DNA from: Xanthostigma xanthostigma | Lineage: Eukaryota; Arthropoda; Insecta; Raphidioptera; Raphidiidae | Direction of reading: 5' to 3' | DNA length: 64,000 nt | NCBI GenBank assembly: GCA_963575645.1 | Contig: OY754470.1 | Location: 46,841,201-46,905,200, forward strand | In this document: positions 20,768 to 31,404 of the stretch, in pieces | Position numbering within the stretch: the first letter of the stretch is position 1 | How the letters are laid out: each line of letters starts with the position of its first letter | Program-made: the position numbers and the translations under genes | The notes under the pieces: generated by a model | Databases searched by the model: none | Told to the model about the DNA's origin: nothing | What the model saw: only the letters and a program-made list of their open reading frames with translations

Positions 20768-21590
20768 CATTATAAAGATAGTTTTTTAATACCTTTGAGT
20801 TATGTACTATTGGTATGGTACTCACTACGATTAATGTTTGCAATATAAAGGTGCCAAAAACGATTTTAAGAAATAAAAAATAATCTGAATGGAATTTAAC
20901 AGTTTTTCATTATTACCTAATCACCTCTATATACGGCCTTTGAATCAAACTGTCGTCGGTTCGATTCCCAAACTTCGTTCATGGAAGATTTGTGATGTCG
21001 TCTACTTTAACTTGATCTTACCCGAACACTATTAAAGATAGAAGTTACTAATCTTGGAATAAATGTATTCGTTAGAATAAAATTTACTTTCAATTCACCA
21101 ACCAAATTATCAGGTAAAATAGTTGAAGACTAAATACACACTGCACTATACTCCTTGCTCTTTTTGTTGAATATTTTGACGTTCACCCAAAAATCCGACC
21201 GATGGCGTTAGTGTAAACGTCAAAAAAAAGTTTCATTCAAATAATAATGCTTTATCCTAACCCAATTTCACACAAAACTTCCACTAACTTTAATGTTTTG
21301 CAACTGTACAGTTCACAAAAGGTTAATAAACAACACAAATAAATCAACAAGAGCAACTGTATAGATATAATACTCCCCGTTTATCGGTTATTATGATCTA
21401 TGTGGCGGCCATTACTATTTTCTCAGGCGAATAAATATTTATACCCGAGAATTTGGACAAAATAGATTTATACCTGTAGTAAACATAATTATGCTTGGTG
21501 AATTGAATTATCGCTATTTATTCGGAGGACTGAAACAAATGAACCGAATAAATAACTACTTACGTTCGGTGTATATGGCCATTAAACATT

Positions 21591-22504
21591 AATGTTCTAA
21601 GTTATCAAGCATCTGTATTCTAACATAAATACAGATAATCATAACTGAAAAATTTCCTTCATAATGGTGAATTCTAGTTATAAAGAACGATTATCGATTC
21701 TTATAAGAATTTTTCCTAATGTTGCTTTTAAAGAATTTTTTTGTTATAATAGGGGAAGGAAAAAAAGAGTGTGGTGTTAATTTGAGTGTGTTAATTCGCA
21801 CACATTGTGATGAAACATACATCGTTCTCTTGGTTGTAATGAAGGGAAGTGCACACTATATGTTTCATCACGATGTATGCGAATGAACACAGGAAATATC
21901 CATATAATAACTAAAGAATCTCAAATTTAAAAATTTCCCACCACTGGGCGACCGCTAGTATTTATAAATTTATAACATTATCTATTCTCTATTTCTGCAA
22001 TCGTCCCAAGTGTTTAATTTCTGCTAATAATAGTTTAACATTTATTTGTTTGCTTTAAAATTATAGCGTTATAATGTTATTATGTTGCCATCAATGTATC
22101 AGCATAATCAAATTGGAATAATTGTGGCTAGAGGTCAAATTAAAGGTACATATAATTTAGACGCGTTTATGTTTATAGATTGGTATCGAAAAGTATCAAC
22201 ATTGTTTACAAACAAATTAATGAATACAGTCAATTGTTTTCATATTGAAAATAAAAATAACAGTAAACCGCGCTTAAACTAAATTTCCTATAATCTGATT
22301 GGCTCAATAATACATTGTGTGTGTGTGAAAATGCACACACAGAATCCCTCTGTCGGCAAATTCGTGAAGTACACAACTACACACTCGAATCAACATTTTA
22401 TGCATCGGGTGTGATATAAGAATGCCCGAGTTTTGTTCATTGTACGAAGAGTTTTTTCGACGTGAATGTTGATAGTTTTACATCAGGCGTAACCAAAAAG
22501 GACA
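21591..22504. other. No gene recognised; one Helitron-like 3' end
   Basis: GGGCGACCGCTAGT at 21945-21958 looks like the 3' terminus of a Helitron-like element in plus orientation. GATGAAACATACATCGTTCT and an inverted partner near 21855-21875 form a loose fold-back. Nothing else is recognised. Confidence 0.35.
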
Positions 22505-22509
22505 AAATA

Positions 22510-22757
22510 TTTTTGAAGTGAAAACTTCTTTAGCGGCGTTGTACACTTTTTTTGTAATGGGTAAAAAATGTTAAATTCGCGTCAGGACACGTGACCTGAT
22601 CGAAATTTCGTAACACGGATGGAGAGTAGAGGTATGGGTAAAAAATGTTAAACTTGCGTCAGGACACGTAACCTGATCGAAAATTCGTAAGACGGATGGC
22701 GAGTAAAGGTAATATTCAAGTTTTCACTTCTGCCGGCACTCCCGGAGTGCAATTTTT
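22510..22757 (+). repeat. Repeat family R1 copy with 77-bp duplication
   Basis: Begins TTTGAAGTGAAAACTTCTTT, AGCGGCGTTGTACAC, and ends AGTTTTCACTTCTGCCGGCA with the palindrome GCACTCCCGGAGTGC. Inside, a unit starting ATGGGTAAAAAATGTTAAA and containing CGTCAGGACACGTGACCTG is present twice with a period of 77 bp (22557 and 22634). Confidence 0.6.
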
Positions 22758-22772
22758 TTTCATTTTGTAATA

Positions 22773-23460
22773 CAGTGTAAACTCTATATAGCGACACTCA
22801 AGGGACTGAGCACTTTGTGGCGTTTTTGAGAGTTGTCGTTAAACGGAGAGAAGAAATAATCCATTAATATTTGTTTACTATATTATGTATGTACTCATAA
22901 TATAAAAAATTTACAACTGACCAACAAAGCACCTCAGTTAAACAATAATTTAGTGACTCTAGCTATATTCTCCGTTACGTATAGTCTTTAATTTTATTAT
23001 TTGGAACTGTCGTTATTTTATTTCTGTTAAGTTAAAGAAGTACGCTTTCGTTTGTGCGTTTAACTGTTTTGTTAAACTTTTACTATTGTAAATAAATAAT
23101 TTCCACACGGACTAGAACAGTTTTGTAACAATTTATAAAATTTACAACTGACCAACAAACATTTATACTATCACAAATTACAACTGAGCTAAACATATGA
23201 AAGATAATCCTAACAAACAAAATAACGAATTTCTTAGAATCTTCAGTACGCATGATGCCGGCAACAAAGCGACAAAATAATAAAAAAGTACTGTTTATTG
23301 CTTGAGGATGACGTATTGTTGTCATTATTTTGAGTGAGTTTGTCGTTATTTAGAGTGTATCATTGTATGAACAACAAGGTAAACCAATTAGAGTTAAGTA
23401 ATTTCGGCGTTCTAAGGAGTTTGTCGTTACATCGAGTGACGTTAAATGGAGTTTACACTG
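22773..23460. mobile_element. pogo/Tigger-like MITE, TA target site
   Basis: A 688-bp element bounded by TA on each side (22771-22772 and 23461-23462). Ends are inverted: CAGTGTAAACTCTATATAGC at the left and the complement of CAGTGTAAACTCCATTTAAC at the right, followed by a CGACACTC/CGTCACTC block. Such CAGTG-TAAACTC ends with TA duplication are typical of pogo/Tigger-type Tc1-mariner elements. No transposase remains. Confidence 0.75.
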
Positions 23461-24287
23461 TATAAATAAATTACCAAGCCTATAATAGAGAAATAATGGC
23501 GCCGACTTCTACTTCAATGCAGGTAGAAGATGATTCCAAAACGTAGAAAACCATTTTTGGGCCTTTTTTAAGTCGATTCAATTGTCAAAAAAATTGATTT
23601 GACAATGACTAGATTGTGATCATATAATTATGTTACAGTTTCCATATATCAGGAGGAGTCTAATGTCGTATTCAAACTCCCTGTCATCTAGCTAGAACAT
23701 TAGATTGTACTCACACAAAAACAAATGATTGTTTTACATGGAAAAAGATCGTTTTCAGGTTAAGTTTTGATCATAATGCGTTGAAAAACGTTGTTTCGAA
23801 GTAGAACTAACCAAGCATACAATTATATACATTTACCAGATGTACATTTGCTTGTGGTAGCTATTTGCTTAAAACCGAGTTTCAGAATAACGCAGAAAAC
23901 GTTTAATCGCTCGTTAAGTAAAATGATAGTCGGTTTAATTTCCTTGCGTTATCAAATACCGTTAGATTTCGGGACTAATAATGCGCTAACAAAGGTTGAG
24001 CCCACAACAGGTCTTTAGCGCACGATTTGTTTTGTGACGTCATCGCACGAGTGTGGGCGCATGCGTGTGATAGCTATGTGTATTGTGTAAAGTTTAAAAT
24101 TAATGTAGCGTGGAAACGCGTTTAGCTATAGGATGTTGATTTTTAAAAATGTTATTTTACTGTTAATTTTATGTTATAAAAGATTTTTGACTATAAATTA
24201 ATAATTTTATTTACTTAAAAATTGTGTACCGAACATCTTTACCCATTTTATGCAGGCTTTAGGCAATGGGGCGGCATTTTTCACAGT
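23461..24287. other. No gene recognised
   Basis: Unremarkable AT-rich DNA. Confidence 0.35.
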
Positions 24288-24447
24288 GCCCCAGGCAGTG
24301 GCGTAACTATACCACCTGAGGCCCGTGGCAAATTCATCGGATGGGGCCCTCCCTTTATATAAAAAAGCTTCGCGTTGTAGTTTCATCTTTAAAAACTACG
24401 AAGTAAAGTAGATATTTGTATAATTCGTGTATGTTTTTGAGTTAATA

Positions 24448-24678
24448 CAATAGAAATATAAGTAACTAGAGTACGCTAGTTCGTATGCTTGCCATAAGTG
24501 AAAGTGTCCTCCGAAAAGTCAGAGAACGCTGCAGAAAACCCAGAAAATCAGATATTTGTTTACTCAAATCAGCATTGTTTTGTATCATTAGTTACCATAG
24601 AGATAATGAACTGTTCTTTCTCTGAATTGCAGACACTTTCACGGCTAACTCGAGTACTCTAGTCTAATATCTCTATGG
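24448..24678. mobile_element. 231-bp MITE, TTAATA duplication
   Basis: Flanked by TTAATA (24442-24447 and 24679-24684). The ends are inverted: CAATAGAAATATAAG... and the complement of CCATAGAGATATTAG. A copy of exactly the same length is at 51770-52000, flanked by TTAACA. The internal GAAAGTGTCC...GACACTTTC and a CTAGAGTACG inverted block are shared. A 6-bp TTAAYA target is unusual and the superfamily is unassigned. Confidence 0.7.
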
Positions 24679-24726
24679 TTAATACCTAACTTAAGTTGAA
24701 AAACATAATTAATATTTTTTATCAAA

Positions 24727-25143
24727 TCTATATACCTATTATATAAAATTCCCGCGTCACAATTTTGGCTGCGCTAATCTCCGAAATCATTGAACAGATT
24801 TGAATGAAATTTTGAAAATGTGTCTTGCTTGGTGCAACTTACGCTATAGGATACTTTTTATTAAATACTTTGTAAAAAATTACGGTATTTTCTCAAAAAA
24901 CCTCTTTAAGTAACATTTAACGACATCTGATAGAATTTACTAAAAGCTATTAGTTCAGAATCAAGCAAAAAATTGTTTTAGTAGCAAGTAGCGACATCTG
25001 TTAGAATTTGATTAAAGCTATTAGTTCAGAAGCGAATCTGGTAGAATTTTCTCAAAGCTATTAAGTTCAGACGGCGCGCAAACGAAATACATTTTACAGA
25101 ATTATATCTATCGCACCCGGGTGAAACCAGGACGGACCGCTAG
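24727..25143 (+). mobile_element. Helitron-like nonautonomous element
   Basis: Starts A|TCTATATACCTATTATATAA and ends with the CACCCGGGTGAAACCAGG hairpin region, then GACGGACCGCTAG|T. TC start, CTAG end, insertion between A and T and lack of target duplication fit Helitrons. Inside, a CGACATCTG(A/T)TAGAATTT unit is repeated three times (24930-25050). No protein. Confidence 0.6.
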
Positions 25144-25394
25144 TATAAATATATAAAACAAAGTCCCTCCGTCGTAATAAATGTTAGGTTTCTCATGTCT
25201 TAACGCCCTCTCGGGCCGGGGGCCCATGGCATTTTGCCCGTTCTGCCACCCTATTGTTACGCCACTGGCCCCAGGGCACACCTAATATGAAAATCGAACA
25301 CACTGTATATACTATTATGTACATATCTGTGTGCATGTACATTGGTATGTATATAGGCAACTAAATTGGTATTTTAATTTATTGGGGAATAAAA

Positions 25395-25535
25395 TTGTCA
25401 GCCATGATTGGTTTTGCACGTCGGTAGCCGTGTTTGGGCTGGGATTAGACCGGATAACGGCACTGCATTCGGCGCTGGACGATGCGGTGCAGGATCTCTG
25501 GCTGTCGCCACTCGCGGACCATTTACTATAGTCAT
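25395..25535. other. GC-rich coding-like island, strand uncertain
   Basis: A sharply GC-richer stretch open in a plus frame (VAVFGLGLDRITALHSALDD, then AVQDLWLSPLADHLL and a stop) and in a minus frame rich in serine (ASSSAECSAVIRSNPSPNTA). A plausible acceptor AATTGTCAG lies at the plus-strand left edge. No repeat partner in the window. Could be an exon of an unidentified gene or a conserved regulatory block. Confidence 0.3.
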
Positions 25536-25737
25536 ATATGGTGACACCACGCTACCGCTCTATGCATAATGTGATACGTATTTTATATTATGTACGTTTC
25601 AGATCAACGAACAAGTATGACGAGAATAATTATTATAATATCGAATAATTATAATAAACCGCCAGCTTTTGTCCGCGAGTTCGGTCCCGGAAACGTTAAT
25701 TTTGCTCACAAATTCGCTTTGACGGAAAATCACTTAA

Positions 25738-26025
25738 CACTTTGACGGACACTTAAAAATTCAGTTTTGTTCCAATTTTCACACTATAATTTTTTTCATA
25801 TGTTTGAGATTGAAATACTTTTATAAGTTATGTTGTGACAATATTGCCTTAGTAGATATTTGAACGGTGATACAAAGCACACAGGGTATGTATTCTACAC
25901 TGGAAAATAGACTGCTACACCCGTCTGGCTATAAAACGTTCCGTAGTATACGACGGCTTCAGCCGTCGTGTCAAACTTTTGAGGTTTTGTTTATGACGGT
26001 CTAAGCCGGTTTGTCCGTCAAAGTG
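25738..26025. mobile_element. piggyBac-like MITE
   Basis: 288 bp flanked by TTAA (25734-25737 and 26026-26029). Perfect 13-bp inverted ends CACTTTGACGGAC. A subterminal hairpin CGACGGCTTCAGCCGTCG lies at about 25950. TTAA duplication and C-starting inverted ends are the piggyBac signature. No transposase. Confidence 0.75.
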
Positions 26026-26174
26026 TTAACAATACACTGTGCTTTCAAGTTTAGGTATTTAGGTAATTTTTCGAAATCTACTGGGAATATTTATGGATTA
26101 GGTCGAAGTAAGTATAAATTTCGATCTTTTGAGTGCGGAAGCACCCTTTTCTCCTATTCTCAGTATCTATATGT

Positions 26175-26272
26175 TACGGTCAATGTCCGAAATCCGGGCA
26201 ATGTCGACACTGACCGGTCAATGTCGACAATGCCCGAGCCACATCGGGCAATGTCCGAAATCGGACAAGGTT
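26175..26272. repeat. Cluster of CAATGTC(C/G)GA decamers
   Basis: Five or six copies of CAATGTCCGAAAT / CAATGTCGACA, some inverted (CATCGGGCAATGTCCG), in under 100 bp of otherwise AT-rich DNA. Contains GTCGAC twice and CCGGTC. Origin unknown. Confidence 0.55.
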
Positions 26273-26302
26273 CAAAAAATAGATTTTTTATAAACATGAA
26301 AT

Positions 26303-26688
26303 AGCTTTCTATTACAATTATTGATGATTGAAACCACGTATAATTTATTTCCGACTATTACGAGAATTCTAAAAAGAATGACAGCGCTAGAACTTACCAA
26401 CGTCTTATAAAGCCGAATTTTGTAATAAATGGAAGGTTTTTGTATTTGAGTAATAAGAAGATTATGGGTAGATCAGCTTATGAGAGCAATAAATATATTT
26501 TCATATATTAAAATAAATAAAATGTGTGGAAATAAATTATCCGTAGTTTTGATTTTTATTTTTATTGCTGGAATAAATGTGAGTTCTGAAATTTAAAGCA
26601 TTGAGATATATTGTTTATTGCTCATATCATATAAATAATAAATAAATTATACGTGTTTTCAATCATCAATAATTGTAATAGAAAGCTG
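26303..26688. mobile_element. Fold-back element
   Basis: Arms of about 48 bp (26303-26352, 26640-26688): AGCTTTCTATTACAATTATT, GATGATTGAAAC, CACGTATAATTTATT, inverted at the right. The centre is AT-rich and noncoding. Confidence 0.65.
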
Positions 26689-26956
26689 AATACTTCTTGT
26701 GAAGCGTTATAAAAAAGAAAGACCAAAATCAACAGTTTTTTTAAACATGCTTATTGGAAATTGGACTCATGGCAAAGAGCTCGAATATGTAAAATAGTGA
26801 ATATACCTAATCTTTTATACAACACGAAAAAAATTATATAGTGTTTATAAATTATATCAAGGCATATATTATAATATATACAATATTATTAAAAATATTT
26901 GTTAGTTTTGAATATTAGTGATAATTGTTAGTAGAAGTTTTGTTCCAAAATATGTA

Positions 26957-27156
26957 TTGAAGGAGATTTATTTGGTTGAGGAACAATTGAAAATAAGCTT
27001 TACCAGTGTATCGCTTGTGGCCAACGTTTCGAAAAATATATTTTCCCTGATTGAGGCCCTGATGATGAAAATATATTTTTCGAAACGTTGGCCACAAGCG
27101 ATACACTGGTAAAGCTTATTTTCAATTGTTCCTCAACCAAATAAATCTCCTTCAAT
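26957..27156. mobile_element. Palindromic element with hammerhead-like core
   Basis: Nearly perfect 85-bp arms (ATTGAAGGAGATTTATTTGG, TTGAGGAACAATTG, AAAATAAGCTTTACC) around a GAGGCCCTGATGATG centre. Same family as 4071-4274. The right arm keeps a complete core (27059-27089); the left arm has lost the CUGANGA box, leaving TCAGGGAAAATATA before GAAAC. Confidence 0.7.
27059..27089 (+). ncRNA. Minimal hammerhead-ribozyme-like motif
   Basis: CTGATGA (27059-27065), the most canonical form of the box, one extra T, helix II GAAAA/TTTTC, GAAAC (27082-27086) and GTT. Helix III is ACGU only. Confidence 0.5.
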
Positions 27157-27525
27157 TAGTGATAATATCTCACTTCAGTATTTTTATTAATTTAGTTTAA
27201 CATTTGGTGAATAAGTGACTAAAAAAATGTCGCCTAAGGAGTAGAAGACAAATAAATGTTCTTTCATTTTTATTTTTATTATTTCGTCGCTATTAGATAT
27301 TTTGATATAATTTATAAATCAAACATTAAATTATTTTTAATATAAAATCTAAAATTTCGGTAATCCAATTTTTTTGAAAATTCCGACTATTTTCATTTTA
27401 TATATTATATACAAGAGTTTTGATACGGTAGCTATGGAAATAATTAATCATTACAGAAAATCGTTCCACATAAAACGCAACAAAGGGGGTTCGTGTGCAT
27501 TTTCGTAGAACGATTTACTCTATTG

Positions 27526-27840
27526 CAGTGATGTCAAAGACACGGCCTGTGGGCCGCATTCGGCCTTCAAGCCATTTCAATACGGCCCGCGACCTGAATC
27601 TATCCAGTGAGGATATTAGACTCCTTGGAGCTTATTAAAATCAAGAGACCTCGGGTGTCTAGATCTTCAAGCTCAAGATAATTTATCCTTTTTATTATAC
27701 CTTTATTTGAAAATTAATTTAAACTAAAAATTAAAGACTTTAATTAAGTATGTGTTTTAGTTTTTAATTTAGAGTCTGGTCCGCTAACACACCCTAAATT
27801 TTAAAAATGATTCTTTAGAAAAATCAGTCTGACACGCCTG
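27526..27840. mobile_element. hAT-type MITE
   Basis: Left end CAGTGATGTCAAAGACACGG, right end the complement of CAGGCGTGTCAGACTG. Flanking octamers CTCTATTG and GTTTAATG agree at five of eight positions, a decayed duplication. Same family as 46872-47103, which has a perfect one. The inside includes GGCCCGCGACCTGAATCT and GTGAGGATATTAGAC. Confidence 0.6.
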
Positions 27841-28095
27841 GTTTAATGCATTAATGATTTCCATAGCTACCATATCAACAAAACTATTCACTGTATAATA
27901 TTATCACGTATATGAAAATTTAAACGCTGCCGTAAGAACTTTGTATTACAACTTTTAAAATTTATAGTTTCGCTGACAAAATAAATTCGAACACCACTCA
28001 ACTGCAGCAGTACAGGTACCTAATATTCAATTTTCAGTTATGCAAGAACGGACACCTATTTATATGCACAGAAACACTGAATAAAACGTCACCTA
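27841..28095. other. No feature recognised
   Basis: Nothing recognised. Confidence 0.3.
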
Positions 28096-28099
28096 AACG

Positions 28100-28200
28100 G
28101 CTGAAACAAATGAAAGAGGCAGCGCACCGTGGCGAGCCGACGGCGGCGACGCTAAGCGACGGCTAAACGAGCGCGGCCAGCTGTGACGTCATAAATATCT
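28100..28200. promoter_or_regulatory. CpG-rich block with CRE-like palindrome
   Basis: A GC- and CpG-rich stretch (GCGAGCCGACGGCGGCGACG) in AT-rich intron, ending with CAGCTG and TGACGTCA (a CREB/ATF-type site) at about 28178-28191, followed by ATAAATA. It lies about 1.5 kb downstream of the homeobox exon. It may be an intronic enhancer or an alternative promoter. Only composition and motif support this. Confidence 0.3.
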
Positions 28201-28303
28201 CTGTCACATCAAGATGCGGTATTACACCTTATGTACCACGTTTGTGTGTAATAGTGATCTTGAAACAGTTTTTTTGTATAGCAAACTTTTAACGAAAATA
28301 AAC

Positions 28304-28570
28304 AAATCTTAGATTAACGTCTGAATAGAAATCTTCTAATAAATAAAATTATCAACCAATTTTTTCAGACTGTATATTGACAAAAAATTATAATTCAATA
28401 TCTCAATAAATGACGTTTTGGTCCGAATTTGGACTTCTTCAGAAATATGTAAATAAAATTAAGACTGATTTTTTTATATAAAAAAAAATCAGTCTTAATT
28501 CTATTGTAAAATAAGTACATACCTACTTTATTCATTTTTATATTTTTTAGATTACATATTTCTGAAGATA
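28304..28570 (-). mobile_element. Truncated hammerhead-family element
   Basis: On the minus strand its end is a GAATAGAAATCTTC complement then ACGTTAATCTAAGATTTG, matching the tails of 15455-15682 and 56292-56636. The hammerhead slot at 28412-28442 has CTGAAGA and a perfect helix II GTCC/GGAC, but GAAAC has become CAAAAC, so it should be dead. A secondary AGACTGATTTTTTT palindrome lies at 28462-28498. The opposite arm is missing. Confidence 0.5.
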
Positions 28571-28798
28571 TCGCCCACAAACAAACCGGCTGATGTTGGT
28601 CAACCCCGCTCACACGTGCAACTCGCCGACCACAGACTGAACAGACGTACAAATAATCGAAAGTACTTTTTCTCATTCGAAAATAATTTAAAAAAATCAT
28701 ATTTTATGTTGTTATCGTTCCTCTTATGTGAATTTGGTAATAAATAATAACGGGAAATGGAACTTTATTCTGTACAATATATTTTTATTTTTATTGCC

Positions 28799-28828
28799 AA
28801 CGTTTCGTCTTAATTAAGACTTCCTCAG
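28799..28828 (-). ncRNA. Minimal hammerhead-ribozyme-like motif
   Basis: Minus strand: CTGAGGA, extra A, helix II GTCTT/AAGAC with AATT loop, GAAAC, GTT. All core positions fit. Helix III is ACGU. Confidence 0.5.
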
Positions 28829-29196
28829 GGCTCTATAATTGACAGATAAAATACATGTTTAAAATTAATAACATGATATTAAAAATCTGTATAATGTTTA
28901 CTTAATGAACATGACATTATTTCGACATTTTTAAAAAATTTTAAACGTTTTTTGACATTTTAAATTTTCAGACGTTTTTTAATATTTTAAAAATTTTAAA
29001 ATTGTTTTGTGAGAAAAAAAAATAAAAAAACCATGGATTTTCTAAAAATAAATAATAGTGACTGGTTACAGAGAAAGACGAATGTGTAATAATCTACAAT
29101 TTTGGTAATATACAGATTTTTAATATCATGTTATTAATTTTAAATTTTAATTCCTTATTATATCAATCATGTATTTTATCTGTCAATTATAGAGCC

Positions 29197-29227
29197 CTGA
29201 GGAAGTCTTAAGTTTAGACGAAACGTT
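29197..29227 (+). ncRNA. Minimal hammerhead-ribozyme-like motif
   Basis: Plus strand: CTGAGGA (29197-29203), extra A, helix II GTCT/AGAC with a TAAGTTT loop, GAAAC (29220-29224), GTT. Pairs as an inverted partner with 28799-28828. The loop differs while the stem is intact. Confidence 0.5.
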
Positions 29228-29294
29228 GGCAATAAAAATAAAAATATATTGTACAGAATAAAGTTCCATTTCCCGTTATTATTTATTATCAAAT

Positions 29295-30250
<956 letters not shown>

Positions 30251-30284
30251 TCAAATGTAAGTTCACGCGTTGTACGTGTCATTT

Positions 30285-30808
30285 TGAAAAGAACTCCGCA
30301 CAAACCTTGTGGGATTTGGTTCTCGGTTAAATTGATCGAAAATGGTTTTGTTTTATAGTTTAAAGGTCACTAAGAAAAAGGCGCTTGGCCTAGAAACCAA
30401 TAGATTTTTAGCTACAGATATGTTTAGCGTGATTTTAGATATAGAGATATCCATTGAATTCAAAAACATGTTCCATGTTCAACTTTTGTGCTTTTTTTTA
30501 GAAATAGACAAATAGTCGAAAACTAGATAATGTTCGAAGGTGTCACCCTGCATAAAATAATGTCATAATCGGATTCAGCGCACTCGAAAACATATTTCTA
30601 GAGCTCAGGATTCTTTAAGATTGTGAATTCAATGGATATTCCTGTATCTAAATTCCGCTAAACATATCTGTAGCCAAAAATCTATTGGTTTTTCGGCTAT
30701 GCTCCCATGAACACTTTCCCTTAGTGACCTTTAAACTATAAAATAAAACCATTTTCGATCAATTTAACCGAGAACCAAATCCCATAAGATTTGTGCGGGG
30801 TTCTTTCT
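30285..30808. mobile_element. Fold-back family F, full palindrome
   Basis: Arms of about 230 bp: AACTCCGCACAAACCTTGTG, CTCGGTTAAATTGATCGAAA, a TAGTTTAAAGGTCACTAAG block, CCAATAGATTTTTAGCTACA, inverted at the right, around a CACCCTGCATAAAATAATG centre. Copies are at 40215-40700 and, broken, at 10385-11290. Confidence 0.7.
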
Positions 30809-31404
30809 ATTTTATTTAGAAGTGTCAAACAACTGATTCACCTGAAGATATAGAGAACAAAAAGTTTTTACTCAAATAAATTAGATTTTATTAATTTAAC
30901 TCTGATATTATTTCTTTTCGTTCTTCCGAAAAAATATTGTAAAAAATACAAAAATGTGACATAAGCAGTTTTGTTTTTTTTTTATTGTATGGCGAAATTT
31001 TAACATTCAAAGCACCGGCATTTTTGAAAATGCCTAATCTTTTTCCATTACGCCTGTGATAATTCTACATACACTAATTTCGCCAGCAAATAATGATTAT
31101 AATGTACATTATGTTAAAACACAGTGTCCATATACATTAAAGTGTCAATAATTAAACTGTGCAATTGTAATTGGTTCGATATTTGACAGGTGACGTGAAT
31201 GGCGGCTTTGACAATAATCGTATAGAGAAGTGTCAGATATCCAGAATGATTGATGTGTTCGGCTATACATAAAGAAACTTCGATATACCGTACGTAAATT
31301 GTACCTACATATAAATATGTGATCGCGTCAGTGTTTCTCAACATGTTATTATGAATTTTCCGCGATCGACAACATGTGGTTTCTATTTTTAGTCACTGTT
31401 TGTT
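30809..31404. other. No feature recognised
   Basis: AT-rich intron sequence. Confidence 0.35.

Larger units (their letters stand above)
18296..21590. mobile_element. 3.3-kb element with about 0.5-kb inverted arms
   Basis: The left arm (18296-18835) and right arm (21030-21590) are diverged inverted copies. They run from GGCCATATTCACCGAACGTA at the outer edge through TTATTCGCCTGATAAAATAA, GGCCGCCAT, AAAGTTAGTGGAAGTTTTG and CTAACGCCATCGGTTGGAT to AACTTCTATCTTTAATAG at the inner edge. The 2.2-kb middle contains short protein-like ORFs on the minus strand (18910-19307), an AGTGAA/TTCACT cluster, a CCGCGGATACGGAT string and a small hairpin repeat. No target duplication could be set. Superfamily unknown. 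Confidence 0.55.
24296..25267. mobile_element. hAT element carrying two nested insertions
   Basis: Flanked by an exact 8-bp duplication GCCCCAGG (24288-24295 and 25268-25275). Inverted ends are CAGTGGCGTAAC. These are hAT hallmarks. Of the 972 bp, 231 bp (24448-24678) and 417 bp (24727-25143) are later insertions, leaving a noncoding hAT derivative of about 320 bp. The host sequence with GGGGCGGC...GCCCCAGGGC may itself be a repeat. Confidence 0.8.
28731..29294. mobile_element. 564-bp palindromic element with two hammerhead-like cores
   Basis: Arms of about 125 bp are inverted copies: GGTAATAAATAATAACGGGA, ATGGAACTTTATTCTGTACA, TTGCCAACGTTTCGTCTTAA, GGGCTCTATAATTGACAGAT. Each contains a complete hammerhead-like core, one per strand. 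The centre is AT-rich with AAATTTT/AAAATTT runs. No protein. Confidence 0.7.

Noticed and set aside
20940-20975. GTCGGTTCGATTCCC as a tRNA gene or SINE
   Set aside because: A good B box but no A box or tRNA fold upstream. Perhaps a very old SINE remnant.
28395-28700. 101-codon ORF with CSVCGRR...C pattern as a zinc finger
   Set aside because: It lies across the truncated hammerhead-family element and low-complexity sequence; cysteine spacing is not a convincing finger.
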